Shown: positions 24,655-32,482 of the stretch, one piece after another | How the letters are laid out: the number at the start of each line of letters is the position of its first letter | How positions within the stretch are numbered: the stretch's first letter is position 1 | DNA from: an uncultured Acholeplasma sp. | Lineage (GTDB): Bacteria; Bacillota_I; Bacilli_A; Acholeplasmatales; Acholeplasmataceae | Direction of reading: 5' to 3' | DNA length: 35,261 bases | NCBI GenBank assembly: GCA_937934685.1 | Contig: CALGYU010000076.1 | Span: forward strand, 1 to 35,261 | Program-made: the position numbers and the translations under genes | The notes under the pieces: model-generated | What the model saw: the letters and a program-made list of their open reading frames with translations, nothing else | What the model was told of the DNA's origin: nothing | Database searches by the model: none

Positions 24655-24683
24655 ATTATACATGAAAAAAAACTAAAAAACAA
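24655..24683 (-). promoter_or_regulatory. Promoter of the GH105 gene
   Basis: Minus strand: TTGTTT (24683-24678), a 17-base spacer and TATAAT (24660-24655). Confidence 0.65.
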
Positions 24684-24701
24684 TTTTTAAAAGCAAACTA
24701 T

Positions 24702-24730
24702 TTGAATATATTTCGAATTCGAAATATAAT
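24702..24730 (+). promoter_or_regulatory. Promoter with MhqR-like palindromic operator
   Basis: TTGAAT (24702-24707), a 17-base spacer and TATAAT (24725-24730). A perfect 22-bp palindrome (24707-24728, core TATTTCGAATTCGAAATA) fills the spacer and overlaps the -10. It resembles the Bacillus MhqR site as I remember it (TATCTCGAATTCGAGATA), and a MarR gene is third in the operon. Confidence 0.85.
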
Positions 24731-24754
24731 GTAGATATTAGGAGGCATAAAGCT

Positions 24755-25960
24755 ATGAAAACACACGGAATACACCACATATCAATGATTTCAAGACATG
24801 GACAAGAAGTCATAGATTTTTACAGTGGACTATTAGGATTAAAATTAGTAAAGAAAACATTAAACTTTGATAATCCGAATCAATACCATATTACATTTGG
24901 AACAAATGAGGCAGAACTAGGAAGTTTACTCACCTTTTTCCCTCATCCAAAAGCAAAACCAGGTATCCAAGGAGATGGACAAGTTAGAACCATTACCTTA
25001 GCAGTGCCAGAAAACAGTTTTAAGTTTTGGCAAAATCGTTTAACTAAATTTGAAGTGTCTTATTCAATCATTAGAAAATTTAATCAAAATTATTTAACGT
25101 TTAAAGATTTAGACGGAATTGAAATAGAGTTATTAGAAACTAATGAAGGTAAACCCAATATATTTGAGTTCAATGGTGTAACAAAAGAAGTGGCAGTCAA
25201 AGGTATTTATAACGTTGTACTTAACGCATCTAATCCTAAAACAGAAGACTTCTTAAAAGCGATTGGATATCAATTTGAACAAGAATCTAGTTTATATAAA
25301 CGATATAAGTTAGAAACATCTGATGTATTAGGTCGTTATATAGAAATTTATAAACCAGGTGAAGATCAAGGTAATAACTCCATTGGTACGGTTCATCACT
25401 TGGCATTAACAGTGTTAGAAAAAGAAATTGAAGCATGGGATAAAAAAATTAGAGCTTTAGGATTACTACCTTCTGAAATTAAAGATCGTAAATATTTTAG
25501 ATCTATGTATTTTAAAGAGTTTTCTAATATACTCATCGAACTAGCAACAGAAAAGCCAGGTATGACAGAAGATGAGTCTGTTTCAGAATTAGGGACAAAC
25601 TTTTTAATTCCACCACATTTTAAAAATTTACCCAAAGAAACATTTGACCACTTAATGCCATTAGAAGTAAAAGAGGTCACCAAACTAACTAAATATGACT
25701 ATATAGATATGGAAAGTTATAAATCTAGTCATAGACATAGAGATATTTTAAATGAAATTAACTTACTAGCTAGAAAAGCTAAAACCGAAGGTCTAACAGA
25801 AGCCGAGTTAGAAAGAAGAGCCATTTTAAGAAAAGAGTATGTGGCATCTGTCACAGGTGGGGTTAGAAATATGGTTGAAAAAGTTAAATTAGTGGATGAA
25901 GAAGGTAATGAGGAAGAAGGATTTATTAAAAAAGGAAAGGTTGTGGAAACATGGAATTAA
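24755..25960 (+). CDS. Ring-cleaving dioxygenase (VOC, MhqO-like) with C-terminal DUF896/YnzC-like domain
   Basis: 401 residues. Residues about 1-320 are a two-module VOC (glyoxalase/extradiol) protein: GIHHISM, then VHHLALTV and IELATEKPG, giving the His-His-Glu metal triad of MhqO/MhqA-like proteins that degrade or detoxify quinones and catechols. Residues about 329-390 do not belong to that family. The stretch from ILNEINLLARKAK through RKEYVASVTGG to VDEEGNE closely matches YnzC (DUF896), a roughly 75-residue protein of Firmicutes. One continuous frame covers both. AGGAGG (24740-24745) precedes the ATG. First gene of the operon; its end overlaps the next dioxygenase by 10 bases. Confidence 0.88.
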   Translation: MKTHGIHHISMISRHGQEVIDFYSGLLGLKLVKKTLNFDNPNQYHITFGTNEAELGSLLTFFPHPKAKPGIQGDGQVRTITLAVPENSFKFWQNRLTKFEVSYSIIRKFNQNYLTFKDLDGIEIELLETNEGKPNIFEFNGVTKEVAVKGIYNVVLNASNPKTEDFLKAIGYQFEQESSLYKRYKLETSDVLGRYIEIYKPGEDQGNNSIGTVHHLALTVLEKEIEAWDKKIRALGLLPSEIKDRKYFRSMYFKEFSNILIELATEKPGMTEDESVSELGTNFLIPPHFKNLPKETFDHLMPLEVKEVTKLTKYDYIDMESYKSSHRHRDILNEINLLARKAKTEGLTEAELERRAILRKEYVASVTGGVRNMVEKVKLVDEEGNEEEGFIKKGKVVETWN

Positions 25961-26934
25961 GAGGAATTCATCATGTTACTGCTATTACAAGCAGTGCTGA
26001 AAAAATCTATGATTTTTTCACACATATTTTAGGTCTTAGATTAGTTAAAAAAACAGTCAATCAAGACGATATAGATACTTATCATTTGTTTTTTGCAGAT
26101 GACAAAGGAAATCCAGGAACAGATATGACTTTTTTTGACTTCAAAGGCATTAGAAAAGCCAGATTTGGAAACAACGAAATTTCAAGAACCGGTTTTAGAG
26201 TTCCAGACGATAAAGCCTTAGCATATTGGAAAAAAAGATTAGAACACTATCAAGTCAAGCATAGTGAAATAAAAACCATCTTTCACAAAAAAGTCTTATA
26301 TTTCTCAGATTTTGATGATCAAAGATATGCCATTTTCTCAGATCAAGAAAACAAGGGAATCCATAGTGGCACCCCATGGTTAAAAGGTCCTGTACCTAAT
26401 GAGTTTGCAATCACTGGATTGGGGCCTATCTACATAACAGTAAGTGATTTAGATTATATGGATAAAATACTTACCAACATTTTTAAAATGAAAAATACTG
26501 GAAAAGAAAATAGCCTACATTTATATGAAATGGGCCAAGGTGGCAACGGTGGGTCAGTTATCATCGAAGAAAGTAAAATACTTCCTGATGCGATGCAAGG
26601 CTATGGTGGTGTTCACCATGTCGCTTTTAGAGTATCAGATCAAGAAGAATTACTAACCTGGGATAAAGCATTAAAAATGTATCAGGCAAGAACATCAGGT
26701 TTAGTTGATAGATTTTATTTTGAATCTGTTTACACAAGATTATACCCTAACGTCTTATTTGAACTGGCAACCGATGGTCCTGGTTTCATCGATGATGAAG
26801 AAGGATATGAAACATTAGGGGAAAAATTAGCCCTTCCTCCAAAATATAGAAATCAAAGAGCTTATGTTGAAAGTGTTGTTAGACCAATAGACACCATAAG
26901 AAGTACTAAAACATATGATAAAGAGTATTTCTAA
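25951..26934 (+). CDS. Ring-cleaving dioxygenase (VOC, MhqA/MhqO-like)
   Basis: 327 residues of the same VOC family as its upstream neighbour but without the extra C-terminal domain. Metal-site motifs: GIHHVTAI near the start, GGVHHVAFRV in the second half and LFELATDGPGF near the end. The family tail SEKLALPP-type sequence (here GEKLALPPKYRNQ) is present. Predicted Fe/Mn-dependent cleavage or detoxification of hydroquinone or catechol compounds. It starts inside the end of the first dioxygenase and overlaps the MarR gene by one base (TAATG), so translation is coupled. Probably an old tandem duplication. Confidence 0.92.
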   Translation: MELRGIHHVTAITSSAEKIYDFFTHILGLRLVKKTVNQDDIDTYHLFFADDKGNPGTDMTFFDFKGIRKARFGNNEISRTGFRVPDDKALAYWKKRLEHYQVKHSEIKTIFHKKVLYFSDFDDQRYAIFSDQENKGIHSGTPWLKGPVPNEFAITGLGPIYITVSDLDYMDKILTNIFKMKNTGKENSLHLYEMGQGGNGGSVIIEESKILPDAMQGYGGVHHVAFRVSDQEELLTWDKALKMYQARTSGLVDRFYFESVYTRLYPNVLFELATDGPGFIDDEEGYETLGEKLALPPKYRNQRAYVESVVRPIDTIRSTKTYDKEYF

Positions 26935-27356
26935 TGGAAAAAGCACATTTAGTAACCGTATTATTTAAAGCCACAAGAGCGGTTGAAGAAAAAATTAAAA
27001 ACAATATATCTCAGTACAAATTAACCATCACAGAGTTTGGAGTTTTAGAAGCTTTATACTCAAAGGGTGCACTATTTGTTCAAGAGTTATGCGAAAAAGT
27101 CTTAGTTCCCAACAGCAGCATGACATATACTTTAGATAAACTAGAGAAAAACGGCTTTATTAGAAGAAATAAAGATATTGTAGACAAGAGAAGTTTCCAA
27201 ATTATTTTAACAAATGAAGGTTATCTGAAAACAAAAGGAATGCTTGAAAAACATTATGCGTTTTTAGATGAAATACTAGTTAATCTAACCGAAGAAGAAA
27301 AAGAAATTTTAAGAAATCTATTAAAAAGGATTGGTAAAAATGAATTATCTATATAA
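26934..27356 (+). CDS. MarR-family regulator, MhqR-like
   Basis: 140 residues with the MarR winged helix: ITEFGVLEALYSKGALFVQELCEKVLVPNSSMTYTLDKLEKNGFIRRNKDIVDKRSFQIILT-type order of helices and wing (about 30-95), then a dimerisation helix pair. Bacillus MhqR represses quinone-detoxification genes and is released by catechols and hydroquinones. Here the regulator is inside the operon whose promoter carries the palindrome at 24707-24728, so negative autoregulation is likely. Only Cys residue seen is in ELCEKV (about residue 57). It overlaps the carboxylesterase gene by 17 bases. Confidence 0.92.
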   Translation: MEKAHLVTVLFKATRAVEEKIKNNISQYKLTITEFGVLEALYSKGALFVQELCEKVLVPNSSMTYTLDKLEKNGFIRRNKDIVDKRSFQIILTNEGYLKTKGMLEKHYAFLDEILVNLTEEEKEILRNLLKRIGKNELSI

Positions 27357-27942
27357 AAATAAAGGTAGTAAAAAAACGATTATTTTATTTCACGGGACCG
27401 GTGGAGATGCCCAAGGCATGATACCTTTAGGAAATGCCATTGATTCAACAGCAAACTTAATATCTATTGAAGGAAATATTTTAGAAAACGGCATGAAACG
27501 ATTTTTTAAACGCTTCTCATTAGGTAAATATGATTTAAATAGTTTAAAAGAAGAAACTGAAAAACTCAATATAGTCTTAAATAAACTTATCAAAGACCAT
27601 CAAGTCGACATAGAAAAAACATTGTTAATAGGTTTTTCTAATGGCGCTAACATCTTACAAAACTATCTAAGATTATATCCTAATCACTTTAAAAACTTTG
27701 CGTTACTACATAGTAGTTTAATTGAAGACAAAGCATTTCCAAATTTAGAAAAAACAAACCTTTTTTTAACAAACTCTTTAAACGATCCTTTAATATCACA
27801 AAATGAATCAGAGAGATTAAGAGAACTACTTGAAAACTCACAAGCAAAGCTTGAAATCATTTTGTCAAACACAGGACACAGTTTATCAAAACAAGCATTA
27901 GACAGTTTACACAAATGGTATGAAATAACAATTAAAGGCTAA
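27340..27942 (+). CDS. Alpha/beta-hydrolase carboxylesterase, MhqD-like
   Basis: 200 residues. Seen: the oxyanion-hole region IILFHGTGGDAQGMIPL, nucleophile elbow GFSNGAN, acid Asp in NSLNDPLI and His in NTGHSLS: a full Ser-Asp-His triad of the phospholipase/carboxylesterase group that includes MhqD, encoded beside dioxygenases in the Bacillus mhq regulon. Probably hydrolyses an ester product or quinone conjugate in the cytoplasm. The frame is open from TTG 27331, but AAAGGA (27325-27330) fits ATG 27340. Last gene of the operon, followed by a terminator. Confidence 0.9.
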   Translation: MNYLYKNKGSKKTIILFHGTGGDAQGMIPLGNAIDSTANLISIEGNILENGMKRFFKRFSLGKYDLNSLKEETEKLNIVLNKLIKDHQVDIEKTLLIGFSNGANILQNYLRLYPNHFKNFALLHSSLIEDKAFPNLEKTNLFLTNSLNDPLISQNESERLRELLENSQAKLEIILSNTGHSLSKQALDSLHKWYEITIKG

Positions 27943-27958
27943 AAAAAAGCCTTTTTTT
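27934..27958 (+). terminator. Terminator of the mhq-like operon
   Basis: AAAGGCT (27934-27940)/AGCCTTT (27948-27954) with T to 27958; the left arm includes the end of the esterase gene. Confidence 0.85.
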
Positions 27959-27984
27959 GTTATAATATGATATAGGTGATAAAT

Positions 27985-29058
27985 ATGATAGAAGAACAAT
28001 CTTGCGGTAGTGTGGTTTATAAAGTTATAGAAGGCCAATACCAATTTTTATTAATTAAACAAAAAAACTCTAAACACTATGGTTTTCCAAAAGGACACGT
28101 AGAAGCAGATGAAACAAAAGAAGAAACTGCTATAAGAGAAGTATATGAAGAAACAGGTATTCAAATTAACCTTTTTTCTCATGTTCAAACATATGTTCAT
28201 TATGAACCTAAAAAAGGGGTTAATAAAAGAGTAGATTATTTTTTATCAGAGGCGATCAATAGCGATTTTACCATTCAAGAATCTGAAGTTGAAGAAATCT
28301 TGTGGGTAGATAAAAAAGATGTTATAGGCTTGTTAACTTATGAAAACGATCAAGAAGTTTTCTTAGAATTAACAAAAAACCTAGAAAGAAATAATAAGAA
28401 AACACTACTTAGTTTTGGCGTTTTAACATTAATCATTTTATCTTTTGTGACATTAACTGATTATTTCAACTGGGGTTATTGGTATAAGGCTAGTTTTAAA
28501 TTAATTTTATTTATCTTTATCCCCTATTTGTATTTAAAAATATATAAGCTAGATTTTTCTAGTTTATTCAAAGTAAACAAAAAAGAAATCTATCGTTTTA
28601 TTTTATATGGTATCTTTATTTATGTGATTACCTTATTAGGATATTTCATTGTCAGAAACTGGATTGATTTTCAAAATATTCCAGAAACATTAGAAAAAAC
28701 ACTAGGTATAACCAGAGAAAACTTCATCTATGTAGCTATTTATATTCCGGTTGTTAACGCCTTAATAGAAGAATTCTTCTTCAGGGGTTTTATCTTAAAA
28801 TATTTTCAAAGATATTTTAAAAGTCAAACCGTTATTTTAATAACCGCCACTTTATTTGCTTTATATCATGTAGCAATCATTGCCGGATGGTCAAGTCCGT
28901 TAGTCATTGTGCTTGCTATTATAGGATTATTCATCGTAGGTATTTTATTTGGTTATATTGCACATAAGAAAAAAAGCATCATACCAACATATATACTACA
29001 TTTTGCTGCAAATCTTGCAATCAATACGGCTGCATTAATTATATTAGGAATTGTGTGA
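27985..29058 (+). CDS. Nudix hydrolase fused to CPBP (CAAX-type) intramembrane protease
   Basis: 357 residues in one frame. Residues 1-135 are an Ap4A-hydrolase-like Nudix domain: FPKGHVE, and a complete Nudix box with Gly37, Glu43 and REVYEETGI (51-59). Residues about 140-357 form about seven helices with the three CPBP/Abi motifs: EEFFFRG (262-268), FALYH (291-295) and HFAAN (339-343), the glutamates and histidines of the CAAX-type intramembrane metalloprotease. AGGTGAT directly before ATG 27985 selects that start over GTG 27976; TATAAT at 27961-27966 may be the -10. It ends in TGA, and the CE12 gene starts 9 bases later. Substrates of either half are unknown. Confidence 0.9.
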   Translation: MIEEQSCGSVVYKVIEGQYQFLLIKQKNSKHYGFPKGHVEADETKEETAIREVYEETGIQINLFSHVQTYVHYEPKKGVNKRVDYFLSEAINSDFTIQESEVEEILWVDKKDVIGLLTYENDQEVFLELTKNLERNNKKTLLSFGVLTLIILSFVTLTDYFNWGYWYKASFKLILFIFIPYLYLKIYKLDFSSLFKVNKKEIYRFILYGIFIYVITLLGYFIVRNWIDFQNIPETLEKTLGITRENFIYVAIYIPVVNALIEEFFFRGFILKYFQRYFKSQTVILITATLFALYHVAIIAGWSSPLVIVLAIIGLFIVGILFGYIAHKKKSIIPTYILHFAANLAINTAALIILGIV

Positions 29059-29067
29059 GGAAAAGAT

Positions 29068-29808
29068 ATGAAATTATTTATTGTAGGAGACTCAACCGCA
29101 TCTATTAAACTAGAAGAAAAAAGACCAGAGGCCGGATGGGGAGAAAAAATTGGTTATTATTTTAATGACCAAGTTCAAATCGTTAATATAGCTCAAAATG
29201 GACGCTCTACCAAATCATTTTTGAATGAGAAAAGATTAGAGGAAATCATCCCTATGTTTAACAAAGGGGACTATTTATTCATCCAATTTGGACATAATGA
29301 TGGAAAAAAAGAAGATGAAAATAGATTCACAAAGCCCTTTTCTGAATATCAAGAAAACTTAAAAATCTTTATCAATGAAGCAAGAAAAAAAGAAGTCATT
29401 CCTGTCTTATTAACATCTGTGTCAAGAAGAAAGTTTTTAGAAGACCAAAAAACAATGGATCCATTTGCAGTAGAAGACTATCCAGAGGCAGCTAAGCAAT
29501 TAGGAGAAAAAGAAAAGGTTGTTGTATTAGATCTTTTTAAAGAAACTCAAGCACTTTATGAATACTTAGGTTATGAAATGTCTAAAGGTTTATTTTTACA
29601 AATGGATAAAAACGTTCATCCAAATTACCCAGAAGGTGTAATAGACAACACGCATTTTTGTGATTTAGGGGCAAAAATGATTGCCAGTTTAGTAGCAAAT
29701 GAAATTTTAAAAAGCGACTTGAAACTAAAAGATAAAATAGTCTCAACTAAAATTTTAAGTTTTGAAAAAATAAAAGAAGAAATGAAGAATAAAAAATTAT
29801 ATGAATAA
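29068..29808 (+). CDS. SGNH/CE12-type rhamnogalacturonan acetylesterase
   Basis: 246 residues. Block I FIVGDSTAS (nucleophile Ser9), block II NIAQNGRSTKSF, block III FIQFGHNDGK and block V DNTHFCDLGAKMIA (Asp and His two residues apart) match the CE12 esterases such as RhgT/YesT, which remove acetyl groups from rhamnogalacturonan. No signal peptide, so it acts on imported oligosaccharides. It pairs functionally with the GH105 gene 4.5 kb away, though they are not in one operon. It overlaps the methyltransferase gene by eight bases. Confidence 0.9.
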   Translation: MKLFIVGDSTASIKLEEKRPEAGWGEKIGYYFNDQVQIVNIAQNGRSTKSFLNEKRLEEIIPMFNKGDYLFIQFGHNDGKKEDENRFTKPFSEYQENLKIFINEARKKEVIPVLLTSVSRRKFLEDQKTMDPFAVEDYPEAAKQLGEKEKVVVLDLFKETQALYEYLGYEMSKGLFLQMDKNVHPNYPEGVIDNTHFCDLGAKMIASLVANEILKSDLKLKDKIVSTKILSFEKIKEEMKNKKLYE

Positions 29809-30955
29809 AAAAGAATATTTTGATAACTCTAGTTATGATATGTATAGATCATCATCATTTGAAAAGATGGATTATCATGAACAACTCAAATTAAAACAGG
29901 CCAATTTAGAGAAAATGTTTGCGCCATTTAAAGTTAAGGTCAATCCGATATTAGAAAACCCTGTACCAAAGAATTATAGACATAAAGTTATTCTAGCCGC
30001 AACCAACATCAAACAAAACAATACATTTCAATTAAGATTAGGACTATTTGTTGAAGGCAGTAAACAAATAAAACCTAAAATATTTCATCATATCCATGAT
30101 AAAGAGATTAATGATTTACTACAAAGTATAGAAAAAGTATTGATTACCCATAAAATTAGAGCTTATAGCAAACAAGAACCACGTGGTTTAATTAAACACG
30201 TCTTGGTTAGAAAGTCACTAAGCACAAAAAAATTCATGGTTGTTTTAGTGACTCAATCTACATTATTACCAAACCATAAAATCATTGTTAAAGATATTTT
30301 AGCAAAAAATAAAAATGTAGAAACCATCATTCAAAACATACAAGACAGAGAGACACCAGTTGTCCTAGGTAATAAGGATCGAATCTTATATGGCAATGGG
30401 TATATCACTGATCAAATTGAGGATATTAAATTTAGAATTCATTATCAGTCATTTTATCAAGTCAACCCATACCAAATGATTCATCTTTATCAATATGCGT
30501 TAAATAAAGCAAATTTAAGCCATAAGGACACTGTGGTTGATTGCTACAGCGGTATAGGCACAATTAGTTTACTAGCAGCTAAAAAGGCTAAATCAGTCAT
30601 TGGAATTGAAGTTAATAAAAAAGCTGTAGAAGATGCTAATTATAATAAAACACTTAATAACATTCAAAATGCAACTTTTATTTGTGATGATGTTGAAAAA
30701 AGATTAGAACAAATAGAAGACATTGATTGTTTGATTATGGACCCAACCAGAGATGGATCAAGTCTTAGCTTTTTAGAAACAGTAAAACAAAGAAGACCAA
30801 AAAGAATTGTGTATATATCATGTGATCCATATACACAAATCAGAGATTTAAAATCATTAATAGACGAATATAAAATAACAGATATACAGCCAGTAGATAT
30901 GTTCTCATTTACAGCCCATATTGAAAATATTGTGCTTCTTGAGCTTAAAAGATAA
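29801..30955 (+). CDS. RNA (uracil-C5)-methyltransferase, RlmCD/TrmA-like
   Basis: 384 residues. SAM-dependent m5U methyltransferase of the RumA/TrmA group. Seen: QVNP (220-223), SAM motif VDCYSGIGTISL (246-257), DPTRDG (314-319, usually DPPRxG), catalytic Cys341 in YISCDP, and HIENIVLL with base Glu375. The N-terminus is short, has no TRAM domain, and the cysteine cluster that binds 4Fe-4S in RlmD is replaced: YRSSSFEKMDYHEQLKLKQ aligns with the CGGC-containing segment but has no Cys. The target (23S U747/U1939 or tRNA U54) cannot be told from sequence. Overlaps the CE12 gene; followed by a strong terminator. Confidence 0.9.
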   Translation: MNKKEYFDNSSYDMYRSSSFEKMDYHEQLKLKQANLEKMFAPFKVKVNPILENPVPKNYRHKVILAATNIKQNNTFQLRLGLFVEGSKQIKPKIFHHIHDKEINDLLQSIEKVLITHKIRAYSKQEPRGLIKHVLVRKSLSTKKFMVVLVTQSTLLPNHKIIVKDILAKNKNVETIIQNIQDRETPVVLGNKDRILYGNGYITDQIEDIKFRIHYQSFYQVNPYQMIHLYQYALNKANLSHKDTVVDCYSGIGTISLLAAKKAKSVIGIEVNKKAVEDANYNKTLNNIQNATFICDDVEKRLEQIEDIDCLIMDPTRDGSSLSFLETVKQRRPKRIVYISCDPYTQIRDLKSLIDEYKITDIQPVDMFSFTAHIENIVLLELKR

Positions 30956-30958
30956 TAA

Positions 30959-31077
30959 ATGAATTCAAACAGTTAATAGAACACACTATAAATAGAAGAC
31001 TATAAAAAACGTCTATTTGTAGTGTTTTTTATGAATTCAAACAGTTTTAACTTTAAATAGACTATAAAAATAAAATG
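30959..31077 (+). repeat. Imperfect direct repeat with 72-base period
   Basis: ATGAATTCAAACAGTT occurs at 30959-30974 and exactly again at 31031-31046. The following 30 bases are also related (ATAAATAGAAGACTATAAAAA versus TTAAATAGACTATAAAAA). The first unit contains the terminator. No coding frame. Confidence 0.75.
30983..31030 (+). terminator. Terminator after the methyltransferase gene
   Basis: A 14-bp stem (30983-30996 with 31012-31025, one G-U pair) followed by five more T to 31030. Confidence 0.85.
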
Positions 31078-31140
31078 TCTCTCTAAAAAAAACGATATGG
31101 AAGTAACATTCTTAAATCTATTGATAAAAAACTCTATGTT

Positions 31141-31169
31141 TTTATAAAATAACATTTTAAATGTATAAT
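31141..31169 (+). promoter_or_regulatory. Candidate promoter of the amidohydrolase operon
   Basis: TATAAT (31164-31169) preceded by a weak TTTATA (31141-31146) at 17 bases. Confidence 0.4.
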
Positions 31170-31201
31170 AGAAATAGTGATAAAAAGAGGGAGTGTCTAT
31201 T

Positions 31202-32116
31202 ATGAAAATCATTGACGCACATGCACACATCGTAGAATATATTAATGGCTATGGATCACAAGGAGAACTTAGAGCAATAGGAGATGGCTATGTTCAATAT
31301 GCTACTGGTCAAACTTTTAAAATGTTTCCAGAAGGCTTTGGTCCCTATAAAGCAACACCAGAACAACTCCTTGAAGTAATGGATAAAAACAATGTTTCTA
31401 AAGCTGTTTTACTACAAGGTATGTATTTAGGATTTCAAAATCTATACACCTACGAGGCGATGGTTAATTATCCAGATCGTTTCATAGGTGCAGCCAGTTT
31501 AGATCCATATACAAGAAATAAAGATAAAATCATTACTCATTTATTTGATGAATTAAAGTTTAAAATCATCAAAATGGAATTGTCCACAACCTCAGGATTA
31601 ATGGCTAACCACATAACCGTCGATTTAGATGGAGAAACGATGCATGAAATTTATGAAATGGCAAATCTTAGAAACTTAATTTTTGTCATAGACATTGGCA
31701 GACCATTTTCTGACTCTTATCAAATCAATCAATTAAGAAAAGTTTGTTTAACTTACCCAAAAATGAAATTTGTATTATGTCACTTAGGAGCTCATCAAAT
31801 CAATCAATTAGACTTATTAACAGAAAATTTAACTAAATTAAAACTAGATAATTTATATTTTGATTTAGCAGCAGTTCCCAATAACACCAAGCCAGAAAAA
31901 TATCCTTATGCAACCGCTCAAAAGTACATTAGAAAAGCCATTGATATTTTAGGAAACGATAAAATTATGTGGGGTTCAGATATGCCTGCAGCCCTAAATT
32001 ATGATACATATGAAAATATGATCAACTATTTAAAAAACTCATCTCTTTTTACCAAAGAAGAACTTTTAAATTTATTTTATGAAAATGCCAATCGTTTATA
32101 CTTTGATGGCAAATAA
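31202..32116 (+). CDS. Amidohydrolase-family metalloenzyme (amidohydrolase 2 type)
   Basis: 304 residues of the TIM-barrel amidohydrolase_2/ACMSD-like group. Metal motifs: IIDAHAHI (residues 3-10), VLCHLGAHQ and MWGSDMPAA with the conserved Asp. Such proteins are hydrolases or decarboxylases of aromatic or carboxylated compounds; the substrate is not predictable. The frame is open from GTG 31193, but GAGGGAG (31187-31193) fits ATG 31202. lrgA-like gene follows 21 bases downstream, so these form one operon, which links it loosely to organic-acid metabolism. Confidence 0.88.
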   Translation: MKIIDAHAHIVEYINGYGSQGELRAIGDGYVQYATGQTFKMFPEGFGPYKATPEQLLEVMDKNNVSKAVLLQGMYLGFQNLYTYEAMVNYPDRFIGAASLDPYTRNKDKIITHLFDELKFKIIKMELSTTSGLMANHITVDLDGETMHEIYEMANLRNLIFVIDIGRPFSDSYQINQLRKVCLTYPKMKFVLCHLGAHQINQLDLLTENLTKLKLDNLYFDLAAVPNNTKPEKYPYATAQKYIRKAIDILGNDKIMWGSDMPAALNYDTYENMINYLKNSSLFTKEELLNLFYENANRLYFDGK

Positions 32117-32137
32117 TAAAAAGATAGAGGAAACTTT

Positions 32138-32482
32138 ATGAAAATACTCCTACAATTTTTAATTATATTAATCTTCACATTATTAGGTGAATTAGTTTCT
32201 ATGATTTTACCGTTTAGCTTCCCAGGAAGTTTGATTGGTCTCCTTTTATTGTTTTTAGCTTTAGTCTTAAAAATAATCAAAGTAGAAGATATTAAAGATG
32301 TATCCAGTTTTTTACAAAAAAATATGGCATTTTTATTTGTTCCGTTGGGAGTGGGTATCCTAAACTACTTTGACTATATCCAAATGCATTGGTTATCTAT
32401 TGTGTTAATATTAGTTATTTCTACCACCATTACCTTAACATTAAGTGCATATATTGCAAAAAGAGGTGTTAAAAATGAGTGA
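32138..32482 (+). CDS. LrgA/CidA family membrane protein
   Basis: 114 residues, four helices. FPGSLIGLLLLFLAL and LFVPLGVGILNYFD are typical of the LrgA/CidA holin-like family. With LrgB it forms a pair studied as holin/antiholin-like modulators of murein hydrolases and, in several Firmicutes, as a pyruvate uptake system. This organism is likely wall-less, so the transport role fits better (inference). It overlaps the lrgB-like gene by eight bases. Confidence 0.92.
   Translation: MKILLQFLIILIFTLLGELVSMILPFSFPGSLIGLLLLFLALVLKIIKVEDIKDVSSFLQKNMAFLFVPLGVGILNYFDYIQMHWLSIVLILVISTTITLTLSAYIAKRGVKNE

Noticed and set aside
30956..31200. CRISPR array or insertion sequence at the direct repeat
   Set aside because: Only two imperfect units, no spacer regularity, no terminal inverted repeats and no transposase.
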